In this document: positions 11,181 through 23,609 of the stretch, in pieces
Numbering within the stretch: position 1 is the stretch's first letter
Layout: the number at the start of each line of letters is the position of its first letter
Source of the DNA: Zychaea mexicana
Lineage: Eukaryota; Mucoromycota; Mucoromycetes; Mucorales; Lichtheimiaceae
Direction of reading: 5' to 3'
Length of the DNA: 64,000 nucleotides
NCBI RefSeq assembly: GCF_025766255.1
Contig: NW_026516699.1
Location: 299,359-363,358, forward strand
Program-made: the position numbers and the translations under genes
Notes under the pieces: model-generated
Database searches by the model: none
Told to the model about the DNA's origin: nothing
Seen by the model: only the letters and a program-made list of their open reading frames with translations

Positions 11181-12720
11181 AAAAATGGCGGCGTTTGACC
11201 AGTCTTCAACCTCAAACATCTGAATCAACTTACCCGAAAATATCTGGATGCCTCTCATTTCAAGAGATGGAGACCAATCGGGAAGTGGCTCTAATGATCA
11301 ACCCACCGATTGTCTAATCTTAATCGACTTGTCCAACCCATGGTCTTCACCCAACTTCGAGAAGGTTCCTTACGCCTGCCTAATTTGGAAAGGCCACGCT
11401 TACCAGTATTGTACGACCGCCTTTGGCTTGTCCACAGGTCCCTTTGTCTTCACCAAAGTTTGCAGGCCTATATCAGAACACTTGCGCTCTCTAGGAATTG
11501 GGATCTCAATATACTTGGACGATTGGCTTCTATGGCCGAGTGCAAGCAATTGCGATGGAACAGCCTTATCAGGTTGTCTCCCTCTTACAACATCTCGGTT
11601 GGGTAGTCAATCATACGAGTTCAGTTCTAACCCCAACTCAACAATTGGAACATCTCGGGTTCTGTACTGTATAGAACACCCGCTCAATGACAGCTCTACT
11701 AGCGCCAGCCAAGCCTCGGGATATTCGTCAATCGATCAAGCAAGTACTGGACAAACGACATCGTCAATCCCCCAGGATCATTCACAGCTTAACGATGATT
11801 ATTCAGTCGACGACTTTTGCTATACTACAAGAAACAGTAAGTCAGATGCGGATTGAGATCTTCCTCGCCCTCTCGATCAAGCGAGTCTGTAGGAACTTCA
11901 ATGGTGGTACATACACGAACATCAGCAAATGGAACGGACGCTCACTTCTCCCTTCGACATCCTCACAAACAATATTTGTCGATGCCAGCAATACCGGGTG
12001 GAGTTGCAGTTGGAACCATCTTCGAGCTCATGGTTATTGGACAGAGGAGGAAGCTGCCCAATTCATCAATTGGCGGGAGCTTAAGGCAGCTCATCTAGCT
12101 TTGAAAGCTTTCCATCTACCGGAGAACTCGACGGTGATGAGGATAGACAATACGACCAGCATGGCCTACACCAACAAGCAAGGTGGAACTCGCTCCCTCC
12201 CTCTCTTGAAATTGGCATCCGAAGTGTGGACGCGGTGACTGGAGAACAAGATCATGATTCAAGCCCAACATATCCAAGGAGTATAGCCGATTTCGAGTCT
12301 CGTCGACAGTATTTCAAAAATCAATGGAAAATAGCCGTAGATAATCCAAACAAATTTACCAGACTTGGGGCCCTTTTACGATCGATCTCTTTGCAGGCAG
12401 GACGACCAAATTATTGCAAAAGTACGTCTCCTGGATACTGGATCCAGATGCTCTCCACACGGATGCGTTCTCCGTCCCGTGGAAGAGTTTCCATCATCCT
12501 TTCGTAAATCCACCCTGGAATCTCATATCTCGAGTCATCAACAAGATTCTTCAAGAGCAACTTCCTCTGGTCACGCTGGTGGTCCCGTACTGGCCGAGCG
12601 CCATCTGGTTTCAGAGAGACCATCAAATGACTCTATGCCCTCCTTGGATACTGTCCCCACATTCCGTCCAGACGACCTCCCCATGGACGCCACACCCGTT
12701 ACTACCGTAGAATTGGATGC
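11181..12720 (+). pseudogene. DIRS-like reverse transcriptase and RNase H (frameshifted)
   Basis: In alternating frames the order is as expected for DIRS pol. The RT palm with TTAFGLSTGPFVFTKV and the catalytic box IYLDDWLL lies at about 11310-11540. RNase H follows at about 11960-12235, with acidic residues in IFVDASNTGWSC, FINWRELKAAH and MRIDNTTSM. Then comes the DIRS-typical connector DPDALHTDAF with PPWNLISR and VVPYWPSAIWF (about 12410-12610). Several stops and shifts interrupt the frame, and most are shared with copies 2 and 3. The RNase H frame also reads as an uninterrupted 183-codon ORF (11687-12238). Confidence 0.85.
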
Positions 12721-13305
12721 TTTCCGTCTGACAATTGTCCGGCAAAACTTGGTAACCAAGAATCTCAATGCACAAGTGGTTGAGGATCTCTTAATTAAAA
12801 GGTTGCCCAACAACAACACCAATATGATAGGCTCTATCGTAAATAGCAACTTCGGTTCTTGGCTTAGGCTAATCGCAAGCAAGTCTCCCATACACCTTTC
12901 ACGTCTGCCAATCTGATGCACTTCTTGGCGGATATGCGACAAGAACACAATCTACAGGCTTCAACCCTCAAGACGATGCGCGCAGCGGTAACCCATTTAC
13001 ACACTGATGGTAAACGTCTTGGCGAAGACAACATCATCACCTCGTGTCTGTTGCTCAGATAGACTCCTCCCGTCTCCATTCACCGACCTCAAATCGATGT
13101 GGCTCCTGCTTTGGAACGTGCCCGTTCAATTCCATCAAGATCGTCTTCCTCTATCAAGTCATTATAACAAAAGTTCGTTTTTCTCTTGGCTATGGCAGCA
13201 TTCCTTTATCCCTCTGATTTGGCCCGCACCCCTTCTCCTCTTGCTCTCAAATGACGACGAATTTCATGATGCTGTCGAGTCTTTTCTTTCTCTGGATTAG
13301 AATAA
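12721..13305 (+). pseudogene. Tyrosine recombinase, N-terminal part only
   Basis: After the connector the sequence reads TIVRQNLVTKNLN, then FTSANLMHFLADMRQEHN and ASTLKTMRAAVTHLHTDG, typical of the SAM-like core-binding domain of DIRS YR integrases. It ends with AFLYPSDLAR, the start of the catalytic domain. A stop at about 13060 and shifts follow, and the inverted repeat begins near 13297. The downstream HxxR and catalytic Tyr region is not visible in any frame. Confidence 0.65.
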
Positions 13306-13810
13306 TAACATCTCCTATTTTGTTCTGACGGTCTCAAGAAATTCTTACGAGGAATTTCTTTCGACCTAGAATCAGACACACTGCATGCAATAGCCTGCCT
13401 TCGAATGCACGCTCGCCTCCACACCGCACCGCCCCAAACCACAGACCCATTGTCCTCTTTCCTCAATCAGCTCCCGCAATCGAAACCAACTCCAGTCCGC
13501 CGCATCCAACAGCTGCAAACGGCATGGCTAGTTGTGTGCATAATATTAGCAAAACTCGACGCCCATCAACTCCCTGGCCCTCAACTGGATCAATCCTCTA
13601 CCTGCAGCAAGCTAGGTAAGCAGCCTTATTCTTTCTATTACATGTCTACGCTTAACCCAACAACATACTCCCAAGCGACTTCCCCATGACCTTTTAGCTG
13701 TCTCACTCACAGGGTTTTCATCTCCCTATTCTTCTTTGACCTGTCTCGAACAAGCATGTCTTCCCCTGGACGCTATGTTCAAATTAAGACGTATTATAAA
13801 GTCCAAACTT

Positions 13811-15340
13811 TTAACCGTATTCAAACTTCTTCTTTTATTAAAGGTGAAGCACTTTTTCGTGCCCGATGTTGTGTCGGGTGGAGGAATTATCTTTTCTTTC
13901 CGTGCGTAGCAGCACTTTTCGTCACCGTCGTCTCGCAACGATTGTCCATCCAAGATTATTTTGATTCCGCATTAGCAGTCACAGCATTCAATATTCTTAC
14001 TAACCATCCCAACCGAAATATGCAACCTCTTTGGTTCTACAGCAATGAATCCTGCCCTGCATAGGAAATCAGAAACGGTTTCCAAGTGAGAACTTCCGTT
14101 GTCGGGTGGGACTTCATTGTCACATCTTATTGTACGGAGTGGGAAGTATTACATTTGACCGTGGTTTCTTTTGTTAAAGAGCCCCTCGGTGTAATGCGCA
14201 AACGTGTCTACGGGATTTACTACGACATATACGCCCTGCATAGGAAATCAGAAATGGTTTCCAAGTGAGAACTTCCGTTGTCGGGTGGGACTTCATTGTC
14301 ACATCTTACTGTACGGAGTGGGAAGTATTACATTTTGACCGTGGTTTCTTTTGCAAAGGAGCCCCTCGGTGTAATGCGCAAAATGTGTAGTAAATCCTGT
14401 GGGGGACTATGATAAAGATAAGTCCAATTTTTTTTTCGTTTTGTTCAATCAAATTCAGCAAACTTTTTAATGGTTACTAACTAATACGTATAGAGTACAG
14501 GTTTATATAAGAATGTTTGGGTCGCAAGGCATTGATTCCCACCACACCATAATCTCCAACCACGTCATTCCAAAAGGGTTCAAGATCAACTGCTTTAGTC
14601 GACTTTGCCTTGGTATCCTTGTACTAGATTGGTCAACTTTTTTAATTTTAATATCATATTATTTATATAGTATCAACCACATGCATGGCCTTGAAGACGT
14701 TGTATCGTTGTTTTTTTTGACCGTGTAGTTTTTGTCTTTGTACCCAAAAGAATTTATTATTGAAAAGAGTTATTCAGGCAAACATTGCCGCCAACAAAGA
14801 AGGCTCACTCTTGACCATTGTTACAAGCTCCTTCATAATCAGCCAAAGTTTTTGGTCCGTTACGTAGAGAAGTCAACTGGAACAGTGTCCCTGCCGAAGG
14901 AGGTCAAGCTCGTCCAATTGGTCGCAAGCAAGCCAAAGAAGCGAGAGCAAGAAGAGGCTTCTTATAAGCATAAACGCCAAGAAAGCTACGCCGAAGCCTT
15001 GGCTATCCAACGGGAGCAATGTCGAATCGACATGGAACGAGGGCTTGCCGACAACCACTTGTTGAGTATGAATTTGGAAGGCATGGATGAGCTCCCTCGT
15101 CCCTATTTTATGAAACGCAAGAGACAGGCACTTGAGAGACTGGAAAAAGCTGAAGCCCATGCTTGTGTTCCTTAATAAATGTTTATACAAAAAAACTCAT
15201 TTGCTTAAAGTCAAAGTACGGTTTTGTTCATAATGTTTTTTATTAAGAAATAGACTTTTTAAGCACTGTTGCCATGATGAGCCCATAAATGTTCAAAGCG
15301 ATCTTTTTTCAGTTGATGGTTGATTTTAATATTGTTATTT
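13811..15340 (-). repeat. Truncated inverted copy of the Harbinger arm
   Basis: Continuing from the right inverted repeat, this mirrors 9412 back to about 7868: the 102-codon ORF (13756-14064 partly), the 180-bp doublet, the Myb remnant (14732-15175, plus strand, identical to 8038-8481) and the last codons of the transposase near 15259-15330. Homology stops at a T-run at 15340 and the tandem unit begins (TTTTGCCGCG). So DIRS-like copy 1 sits at the centre of a palindrome with arms of about 2 kb. Confidence 0.8.
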
Positions 15341-15344
15341 TTTG

Positions 15345-17130
15345 CCGCGAAAGATGATCTTCAAGATACTGTAACAATCTTCCATACAGTCAAGTTCACT
15401 CTCAGAAGTAGATGAACGATATAAACCATTTTTGATCCTATATAATTGATAGAGTATGAGATTGATGCAAGAGTTGTATCAATCTATGTCAGAAATAATA
15501 AAAAAAGAGACTTACGATGCTTCCAAAACGTCGATTATTTGTAGAACAGGTGAGTCGGTTTTTTTTCTGATTTCCACCACCTTTTGTTCTGCAAGGTAGA
15601 TCAATGCTTGTTGGGTTTCGTGGACATGATCATCAACACCGTCGGTCTTGGCTTTTCCTTTCAAAATCTATAAAGGATATAGGGGTGTCGATATTTGTCT
15701 CCTTCTCCAATATCCAATCACATCCATCCAAATCCATAACTCAACACTTACCTTGATTGTATGATCAAATATGGCATTGGTGCTAGAGTCGAATTCATGA
15801 ATATGGTGTGGTAGTGTATCCAGATTATCCCAATCATCTGCTTTGAAGCAACGTTTCATGTACGTTGACACCCAATCGTGAGCCTTGTCAACGATTCCGC
15901 ATAAAGAGATACTATTCGTAAAAAGCATGCATATCCAAACGCTTCAGTGTTAGGGTAGATATAGCATATATATAGAAAAAAACTCACCGAAGTATCTGCT
16001 CTAATATTTCATCTTGAAGGGGCCAATTCTGCAACAGACACAAAGACAAAGCATTCAGACGATCCATGTTTGTCTCCGCTTTCTTTAGTCAAATTGTGTT
16101 GTTAATAAGAATCCTTAACGATGTAGATCACGAAAAAGAAAAATTAGTTAAGGGTTTAACTTACCAAATCGAATGCTTTTTGGAAAAGTTGCTGTCGTAT
16201 CTTCATCATAATGCAATCTTGATCCGCCTTTTCTTCATCATTTTCACCGTTATCTGCTTGATGTCTTTCATGTACATCGTCATCAATTTTAGAAGGATTC
16301 AGTCCACCACGTTCAGTATAATTATTGTCGTCTTGATAATTAAAGATCTCTCCTACCTCTCCTTGAGTGGACTAGTCATTTCCTGTCGTTTGGGCGTGCT
16401 TGAGCTACTTTCACCAACTTGCTCAATAGATCTTTTAGCCCCCACTAGTTCTTGTGTTTGGTTTGTCATTTTTTCAAGGGTAGCCACTGCAAAACATTCC
16501 TACATAACAACAAATCCAACCAAATGTGAATAACCATAGCTGGGTACACCGAAAACCGCAAGGTGATCATATACAAACCTCAGCAACAGCTCGCTTTCTC
16601 TTCATGGCTTTCTCTTCACTTTCTACCAAGGCCTCGCTGACAACTTGTTCTCGCCAAAAGTGATTATTGATTTTGTCCTTGCCAATGGCTAACAGTATAG
16701 AGAAAAAAAGCAAGTCAGCGTTTGTTTTGAAACATAAAGATGGACTACACGACTTACTTTTCAGATCGTTTTTCATTTGTTTTAGTCGTAAGCAGCGGCG
16801 GCTTGCCTTGTCTTTCAAAGCTTTCAAAATTATGTTGATGTCGTACGTGAGGTCAAGGTGGGCGTTCGCTTTTGTAATACCAGGATTCAATTTGACTGCA
16901 GCAGCGTCGAAACTTTGGATAGACCACTTTTGCCATTCTGTTTCGATCCAAAACGCTATTGTGAAATAACATAAATCTTTGAATATAAGTTCTATCACTA
17001 CCCACAATTCGATAAAAAAAAGCTTACCATGGACACTTAATTCATCTTTTAAACTCTCAAGAACTTGAACGTCATTAGGCACTTCTTTTTTCTTTTGCCT
17101 GGGATTATTTTGTGCAGAGGCCTGTGTCAT
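15345..17130 (-). pseudogene. Multi-exon gene with nuclease-like C-terminal domain, U1 copy lacking its 3' end
   Basis: The start is the Met codon at 17128-17130 (MTQASAQNN). Exons 17028-17130 and from 16955 downward, then at least six more, are joined by GT-AG introns. Visible parts are a helical region (WSIQSFDAAAVKLNPG and KALKDKASRRCLRLKQ), the basic stretch EEKAMKRKRA, a Ser-rich linker, an acidic linker, a helical block (SISLCGIVDKAHDWVSTYMK), and LDCVEDCYSILKIIFRGKKY near 15345-15410. The reading then runs into the truncated Harbinger arm, so the domain with the ExK motif (see 26231-27150) is absent here. I do not recognise a named family. It recalls large dispersed mucoralean gene families. 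Confidence 0.55.
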
Positions 17131-17410
17131 TTTTAGGATGAAGTTAAAGTAAACTGTTGGGGCTGCGGAAAAGTTGGGGCTGCGAAGAAGTGTGTCAAAT
17201 ATGCAAGATTTCCTGACCCGTTTAAATCTTAAACCTCGTCGGCGAATTTTATCGAGTCTGCAAATGTTCCAGAAACATCTTGTAGGGGAAACAAGACAAT
17301 TGGGTTTCCTCATAAAATAGATTATTAGATGATGCCGATAAAAAGATATAAAAGGTAAGATATGATGATAGTGCTGATTATTTTCGAATATGATAAAACA
17401 AACATCCATG

Positions 17411-17810
17411 TAATCGGTTTACTTTTTAAAACCATCAACATCATCTTTATGCGATAACTGTTGTTGTGTCCAAGAATATTCGTCCGCGGCGTCCTCGGGA
17501 GGCGTTCTATACTACGTTTCTTAGCCTGTGGTGCTTTTAGTACTGTAATCGCACAAATCCTTTTTCCATGCGTTTGATACTTTATTGTGGAATACGCAAA
17601 TACAAGGGGTTGTGATGGGAAGGGGTCGCAGTGACATACGTGTTTGCGACTACATTCGGAAAGCTAGTAAAAATTACATCGATGACTTTATTGTAATATG
17701 ATGAACAGAAAAATAAAATGAAATCAGAAAAAATGTTGCTATTGCTTTTATTATGTATATGATATCATATTTGCATGACTATAATTATAATTCCGTTTTG
17801 AAGTTTGGAC
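17411..17810. other. Upstream region of the nuclease-like gene
   Basis: About 400 bp between the gene's first exon region and DIRS-like copy 2, repeated at 40649-41038 with only a few changes. It includes a GC-richer patch near 17485-17510 and an AT-rich patch before the DIRS end. It may hold the promoter of the minus-strand gene, but no defined element is visible. Confidence 0.35.
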
Positions 17811-20800
17811 TTTATATTACGTCTTAATTTGAACATAGCGGCCAGGGGAAGACATGCTTGTTCGAGACAGGTCAAAGAAGAATAGGGAGATGAAAACCCT
17901 GTGAGTGAGACAGCTAAAAGGTCATGGGGAAGTCGCTTGGGAGTATGTTGTTGGGTTAAGCGTAGACATGTAATAGAAAGAATAAGGCTGCTTACCTAGC
18001 TTGCTGCAGGTAGAGGATTGATCCAGTTGAGGGCCAGGGAGTTGATGGGCGTCGAGTTTTGCTAATATTATGCACACAACTAGCCATGCCGTTTGCAGCT
18101 GTTGGATGCGGCGGACTGGAGTTGGTTTCGATTGCGGGAGCTGATTGAGGAAAGAGGACAATGGGTCTGTGGTTTGGGGCGGTGCGGTGTGGAGGCGAGC
18201 GTGCATTCGAAGGCAGGCTATTGCATGCAGTGTGTCTGATTCTAGGTCGAAAGAAATTCCTCGTAAGAATTTCTTGAGACCGTCAGAACAAAATAGGAGA
18301 TGTTATTATTCTAATCCAGAGAAAGAAAAGACTCGACAGCATCATGAAATTCGTCGTCATTTGAGAGCAAGAGGAGAAGGGGTGCGGGCCAAATCAGAGG
18401 GATAAAGGAATGCTGCCATAGCCAAGAGAAAAACGAACTTTTGTTATAATGACTTGATAGAGGAAGACGATCTTGATGGAATTGAACGGGCACGTTCCAA
18501 AGCAGGAGCCACATCGATTTGAGGTCGGTGAATGGAGACGGGAGGAGTCTATCTGAGCAACAGACACGAGGTGATGATGTTGTCTTCGCCAAGACGTTTA
18601 CCATCAGTGTGTAAATGGGTTACCGCTGCGCGCATCGTCTTGAGGGTTGAAGCCTGTAGATTGTGTTCTTGTCGCATATCCGCCAAGAAGTGCATCAGAT
18701 TGGCAGACGTGAAAGGTGTATGGGAGACTTGCTTGCGATTAGCCTAAGCCAAGAACCGAAGTTGCTATTTACGATAGAGCCTATCATATTGGTGTTGTTG
18801 TTGGGCAACCTTTTAATTAAGAGATCCTCAACCACTTGTGCATTGAGATTCTTGGTTACCAAGTTTTGCCGGACAATTGTCAGACGGAAAGCATCCAATT
18901 CTACGGTAGTAACGGGTGTGGCGTCCATGGGGAGGTCGTCTGGACGGAATGTGGGGACAGTATCCAAGGAGGGCATAGAGTCATTTGATGGTCTCTCTGA
19001 AACCAGATGGCGCTCGGCCAGTACGGGACCACCAGCGTGACCAGAGGAAGTTGCTCTTGAAGAATCTTGTTGATGACTCGAGATATGAGATTCCAGGGTG
19101 GATTTACGAAAGGATGATGGAAACTCTTCCACGGGACGGAGAACGCATCCGTGTGGAGAGCATCTGGATCCAGTATCCAGGAGACGTACTTTTGCAATAA
19201 TTTGGTCGTCCTGCCTGCAAAGAGACCGATCGTAAAAGGGCCCCAAGTCTGGTAAATTTGTTTGGATTATCTACGGCTATTTTCCATTGATTTTTGAAAT
19301 ACTGTCGACGAGACTCGAAATCGGCTATACTCCTTGGATATGTTGGGCTTGAATCATGATCTTGTTCTCCAGTCACCGCGTCCACACTTCGGATGCCAAT
19401 TTCAAGAGAGGGAGGGAGCGAGTTCCACCTTGCTTGTTGGTGTAGGCCATGCTGGTCGTATTGTCTATCCTCATCACCGTCGAGTTCTCCGGTAGATGGA
19501 AAGCTTTTAAAGCTAGATGAGCTGCCTTAAGCTCCCGCCAATTGATGAATTGGGCAGCTTCCTCCTCTGTCCAATAACCATGAGCTCGAAGATGGTTCCA
19601 ACTGCAACTCCACCCGGTATTGCTGGCATCGACAAATATTGTTTGTGAGGATGTCGAAGGGAGAAGTGAGCGTCCGTTCCATTTGCTGATGTTCGTGTAT
19701 GTACCACCATTGAAGTTCCTACAGACTCGCTTGATCGAGAGGGCGAGGAAGATCTCAATCCGCATCTGACTTACTGTTTCTTGTAGTATAGCAAAAGTCG
19801 TCGACTGAATAATCATCGTTAAGCTGTGAATGATCCTGGGGGATTGACGATGTCGTTTGTCCAGTACTTGCTTGATCGATTGACGAATATCCCGAGGCTT
19901 GGCTGGCGCTAGTAGAGCTGTCATTGAGCGGGTGTTCTATACAGTACAGAACCCGAGATGTTCCAATTGTTGAGTTGGGGTTAGAACTGAACTCGTATGA
20001 TTGACTACCCAACCGAGATGTTGTAAGAGGGAGACAACCTGATAAGGCTGTTCCATCGCAATTGCTTGCACTCGGTCATAGAAGCCAATCGTCCAAGTAT
20101 ATTGAGATCCCAATTCCTAGAGAGCGCAAGTGTTCTGATATAGGCCTGCAAACTTTGGTGAAGACAAAGGGACCTGTGGACAAGCCAAAGGCGGTCGTAC
20201 AATACTGGTAAGCGTGGCCTTTCCAAATTAGGCAGGCGTAAGGAACCTTCTCGAAGTTGGGTGAAGACCATGGGTCGGACAAGTCGATTAAGATTAGATA
20301 ATCGTTGGGTTGATCATTAGAGCCACTTCCCGATTGGTCTCCATCTTGAAATGAGAGGCATCCAGATATTGATTCAGATGTTTGAGGTTGAAGACTGGTC
20401 AAACGCCGCCATTTTTCTTGGGATGACAAACATTGAGCTGTAAAAGCCTGGTGTTTGACGAACTTCCGTGCCGGAGACGGGTTCGATTGCTTGCTTGGAC
20501 AGTAAATCTTGGTTTGCTTGATTTATCAATGGAGTCTGTTCCGGGCCAAAAGGCTAGATGGGGTTGGCGTTATTGTCGTTGGTGGTGGTGTGTGAAATTG
20601 ATTTTTGTAGCCGTGTTCGATGGTGGTGTCGACGAATGAGTTGATTGAATTTTGAGTCCAATTTGTATAAACTTGCTCTGGAACCACCATGTTGAGAGGG
20701 TGTCCTGATAAAAAAAAACTGCTGGTCTGGAAGATTCGAGAAAGGACCAGAAAATTGAGAGTAGTCATTGTTAGCCCGATGACGTTGACGTTCATTGATA

Positions 20801-22111
20801 GTCGACTCTCGAGCAGCCTTGCGTGCTACGGTTTGTTGAATCAATGTGTTTTGGATCTCATTGAGAGGGAGGGTGTAATTGACTTCGTTACCAGATTTTG
20901 ACGAAAAGAAAGGATTAATGGCACGAAGAGCGATGTTGGTACGAGGCATGTGTCATAAAGGCACCGGCACGCAATAAGAGTTTGCGGATATAACGAGGCA
21001 TTGTACAATAGCATTCCAAATCAGGGCTGCCTGCTTCAGATGTTAAGAATTCATGACTGAAAATATCTTGAGGGCGGTAAACAGCTGCCATTGATATTGC
21101 AGCTGCTTCAAGGAGTTGTCCACATAGCTCTGACCTTTGTTTATTGCACGTTCAGCTGTTGGGATAGTAGCCGGGGCCTTGTAGTCCACATGGGCCATGT
21201 GAGGGTAGGACTCGATGATGGTTTTACGTTCCGAGTCTGAGAGTAGCGCCGAAGTGTGTAATGGAGCATCCATATTCAGTAAGCCCTTCAGAAAGAGACC
21301 AGTCGTAATGGGGTCGAGTATACCCATTGAGTGTAAAGAAGGGTAGCAGTGCCATCCACTGACTGCATAGAGATAGTAGTAGCACCTTGGAGTTGTTCCT
21401 GAAGAGCAGCAATTTGGTGTTCCATCATGTGTAATTGTTTTTCCAGGGGGGGGTGGGAACATTAAAAGTGAGAATGTAAGTGATAGATAGAATAGAGATG
21501 TACAGTAGTAAGCTGGTAATAACTGAATGAAAATGAAGATTAATGTTATAATAATTTGATTTATTGCCTTAATATACGCTACGAAATGAGATTCTAGCAT
21601 AATCACATCTCCTATATATTTTGTTCTGACGGTCTCAAGAAATTCTTACGAGGAATTTCTTTCGACCTAGAATCAGACATACTGCGTGCAATAGCCTGCC
21701 TTCGAATGCACGCTCGCCTCCACACCGCACCGCCCCAAACCACAGACCCATTGTCCTCTTTCCTCAATCAGCTCCCGCAATCGAAACCAACTCCAGTCCG
21801 CCGCATCCAACAGCTGCAAACGGCATGGCTAGTTGTGTGCATAATATTAGCAAAACTCGACGCCCATCAACTCCCTGGCCCTCAACTGGATCAATCCTCT
21901 ACCTGCAGCAAGCTGGGTAAGCAGCCTTATTCTTTCTATTACATGTCTACGCCTAACCCAACAACATACTCCCAAGCGACTTCCCCATGACCTTTTAGCT
22001 GTCTCACTCACAGGGTTTTCATCTCCCTATTCTTCTTTGACCTGTCTCGAACAAGCATGTCTTCCCCTGGACGCTATGTTCAAATTAAGACGTATTATAA
22101 AGTCCAAACTT
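17811..22111 (-). mobile_element. DIRS-like retroelement, copy 2 (defective)
   Basis: This is the inverted counterpart of 9413-13810. Inverted repeats of about 0.5 kb lie at 17811-18310 and 21607-22111. Gag-like coding lies at about 20520-21470 (minus), RT with IYLDDWLL near 20076-20270, RNase H near 19380-19660, connector near 18900-19200, and the YR N-terminus near 18310-18760. It shares stops and frameshifts with copy 1 but lacks the CAA-rich expansion. It therefore descends from an already broken copy. Confidence 0.75.
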
Positions 22112-23030
22112 TTAACCGTATTCAAACTTCTTGTTTTATTAAAGGTGAAGCACTTTTTCGTGCCCGATGTTGTGTCGGGTGGAGGAATTATCTTTTCTTT
22201 CCGTGCGTAGCAGCACTTTTCGTCACCATCGTCTCGCAACGATTGTCCATCCAAGATAATTTTGATTCCGCATTAGCAGTCACAGCATTCAATATTCTTA
22301 CTAACCATCCCAACCGAAATATGCAACCTCTTTGGTTCTACAGCAATGAATCCTGCCCTGCATAGGAAATCAGAAACGGTTTCCAAGTGAGAACTTCCGT
22401 TGTCGGGTGGGACTTCATTGTCACATCTTACTGTACGGAGTGGGAAGTATTACATTTGACCGTGGTTTCTTTTGTTAAAGAGCCCCTCGGTGTAATGTGC
22501 AAACGTGTCTACGGGATTTACTACGACATATACGCCCTGCATAGGAAATCAGAAATGGTTTCCAAGTGAGAACTTCCGTTGTCGGGTGGGACTTCATTGT
22601 CACATCTTACTGTACGGAGTGGGAAGTATTACATTTTGACCGTGGTTTCTTTTGCAAAGGAGCCCCTTGGTGTAATGCGCAAAATGTGTAGTAAATCCTG
22701 TGGGGGACTATGATAAAGATAAGTCCAATTTTTTTTTGTTTTGTTCAATCAAATTCAGCAAACTTTTTAATGGTTACTAACTATTACGTATAGAGTACAG
22801 GTTTATAGAAGAATGTTTGGGTCACAAGGCATTTATTCCCACCACACCATAATCTCCAACCACGTCATTCCAAAAGGGTTCAAGATCAACTGCTCTAGTC
22901 GACTTTGCCTTGGTATCCTTGTACTAGATTGGTCAACTTTTTTAATTTTAATATCATTTTATTTATATAGTATCAACCACATGCATGGCCTTGAAGACGT
23001 TGTACCGTTGTTTTTTTGACCGTGTAGTTT

Positions 23031-23526
23031 TTGTCTTTGTACCCAAAAGAATTTATTATTGAAAAGAGTTATTCAGGCAAACATTGCCACCAACAAAGAA
23101 GGCTCACTCTTGACCATTGTTACAAGCTCCTTCATAATCAGCCAAAGTTTTTGGTCCGTTACATAGAGAAGTCAACTGGCAACAGTGTCCCTGCCGAAGG
23201 AGGTCAAGCTCGTCCAATTGGTCGCAAGCAAGCCAAAGAAGCGAGAGCAAGAAGAGGCTTTTTATAAGCGTAAACGCCAAGAAAGCTACGCCGAAGCCTT
23301 GGCTATCCAACGGGAGCAATGTCGAGTCGACATGGAACGAGGGCTTGCCGACAACCACTTGTTGAGTATGAATTTGGAAGGCATGGATGAGCTCCCTCGT
23401 CCCTATTTTATGAAACGCAAGAGACAGGCACTTGAGAGACTGGAAAAAGCTGAAGCCCATGCTTGTGTTCCTCAAGAGGGACAAGATGGATCTGATATCG
23501 AAACAGAAGCAGAAGCTATTCATTGA
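23031..23526 (+). pseudogene. Harbinger Myb-partner remnant (U1 arm)
   Basis: Two overlapping frames share one ancestral protein. The first gives HCYKLLHNQPKF then RPIGRKQAKEA, the second continues as a charged helical tail ending ETEAEAIH. The RPIGRKQAKEA string matches RPIGRKKAKE of the fuller partner gene at 44490-45417, so a frameshift lies near 23240. The copy at 52890-53385 is essentially identical. Confidence 0.65.
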
Positions 23527-23609
23527 TAAATGTTTGTACAAAAAAACTCATTTGCTTAAAGTCAAAGTACAGTTTTGTTCATAATGTTTTTTATTAAGAA
23601 ATAGACTTT

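Larger units (their letters stand above)
7089..13810 (+). repeat. Left 6.7-kb arm of a large inverted repeat (Harbinger arm plus DIRS-like core)
   Basis: This block recurs in inverted orientation at 17811-24911, the second copy carrying an extra solo LTR. The outer end is a PIF/Harbinger-type terminus, GAGCATCTCCATCGG, preceded by TTA (7086-7088). The opposite arm ends CCGATGGGGATGCTC at 24911 followed by TTA (24912-24914). In order the arm holds an internally deleted Harbinger transposase, a Myb-partner remnant, a 180-bp tandem duplication and DIRS-like copy 1. The copies share frameshifts, so they arose by duplication after decay. Confidence 0.8.
9413..13810 (+). mobile_element. DIRS-like tyrosine-recombinase retroelement, copy 1 (defective)
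   Basis: A core with gag-like, RT-RNase H and partial tyrosine-recombinase coding is bounded by inverted repeats of about 0.5 kb (9413-9917 and 13297-13810). DIRS-group elements characteristically have inverted termini, a YR integrase and no short target duplication. Each inverted repeat carries a hairpin, AAGAAATTC with a 7-nt loop then GAATTTCTT, at 9852-9876 and 13336-13360. All frames are broken. Copy 2 is 17811-22111 and copy 3 is 41039-51970, both in opposite orientation. The outer limits are where homology between copies ends. No catalytic half of the recombinase was found. Confidence 0.75.

Noticed and set aside
16066..16533. 155-codon plus-strand ORF with hydrophobic stretches
   Set aside because: It lies antisense to exons of the nuclease-like gene that join with proper splice sites. 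The hydrophobic look comes from reverse reading of acidic linkers.
18663..19040. 125-codon ORF repeated at 12571-12948 and 41901-42278
   Set aside because: Antisense to the DIRS connector and recombinase coding. Repeated only because the element is repeated.
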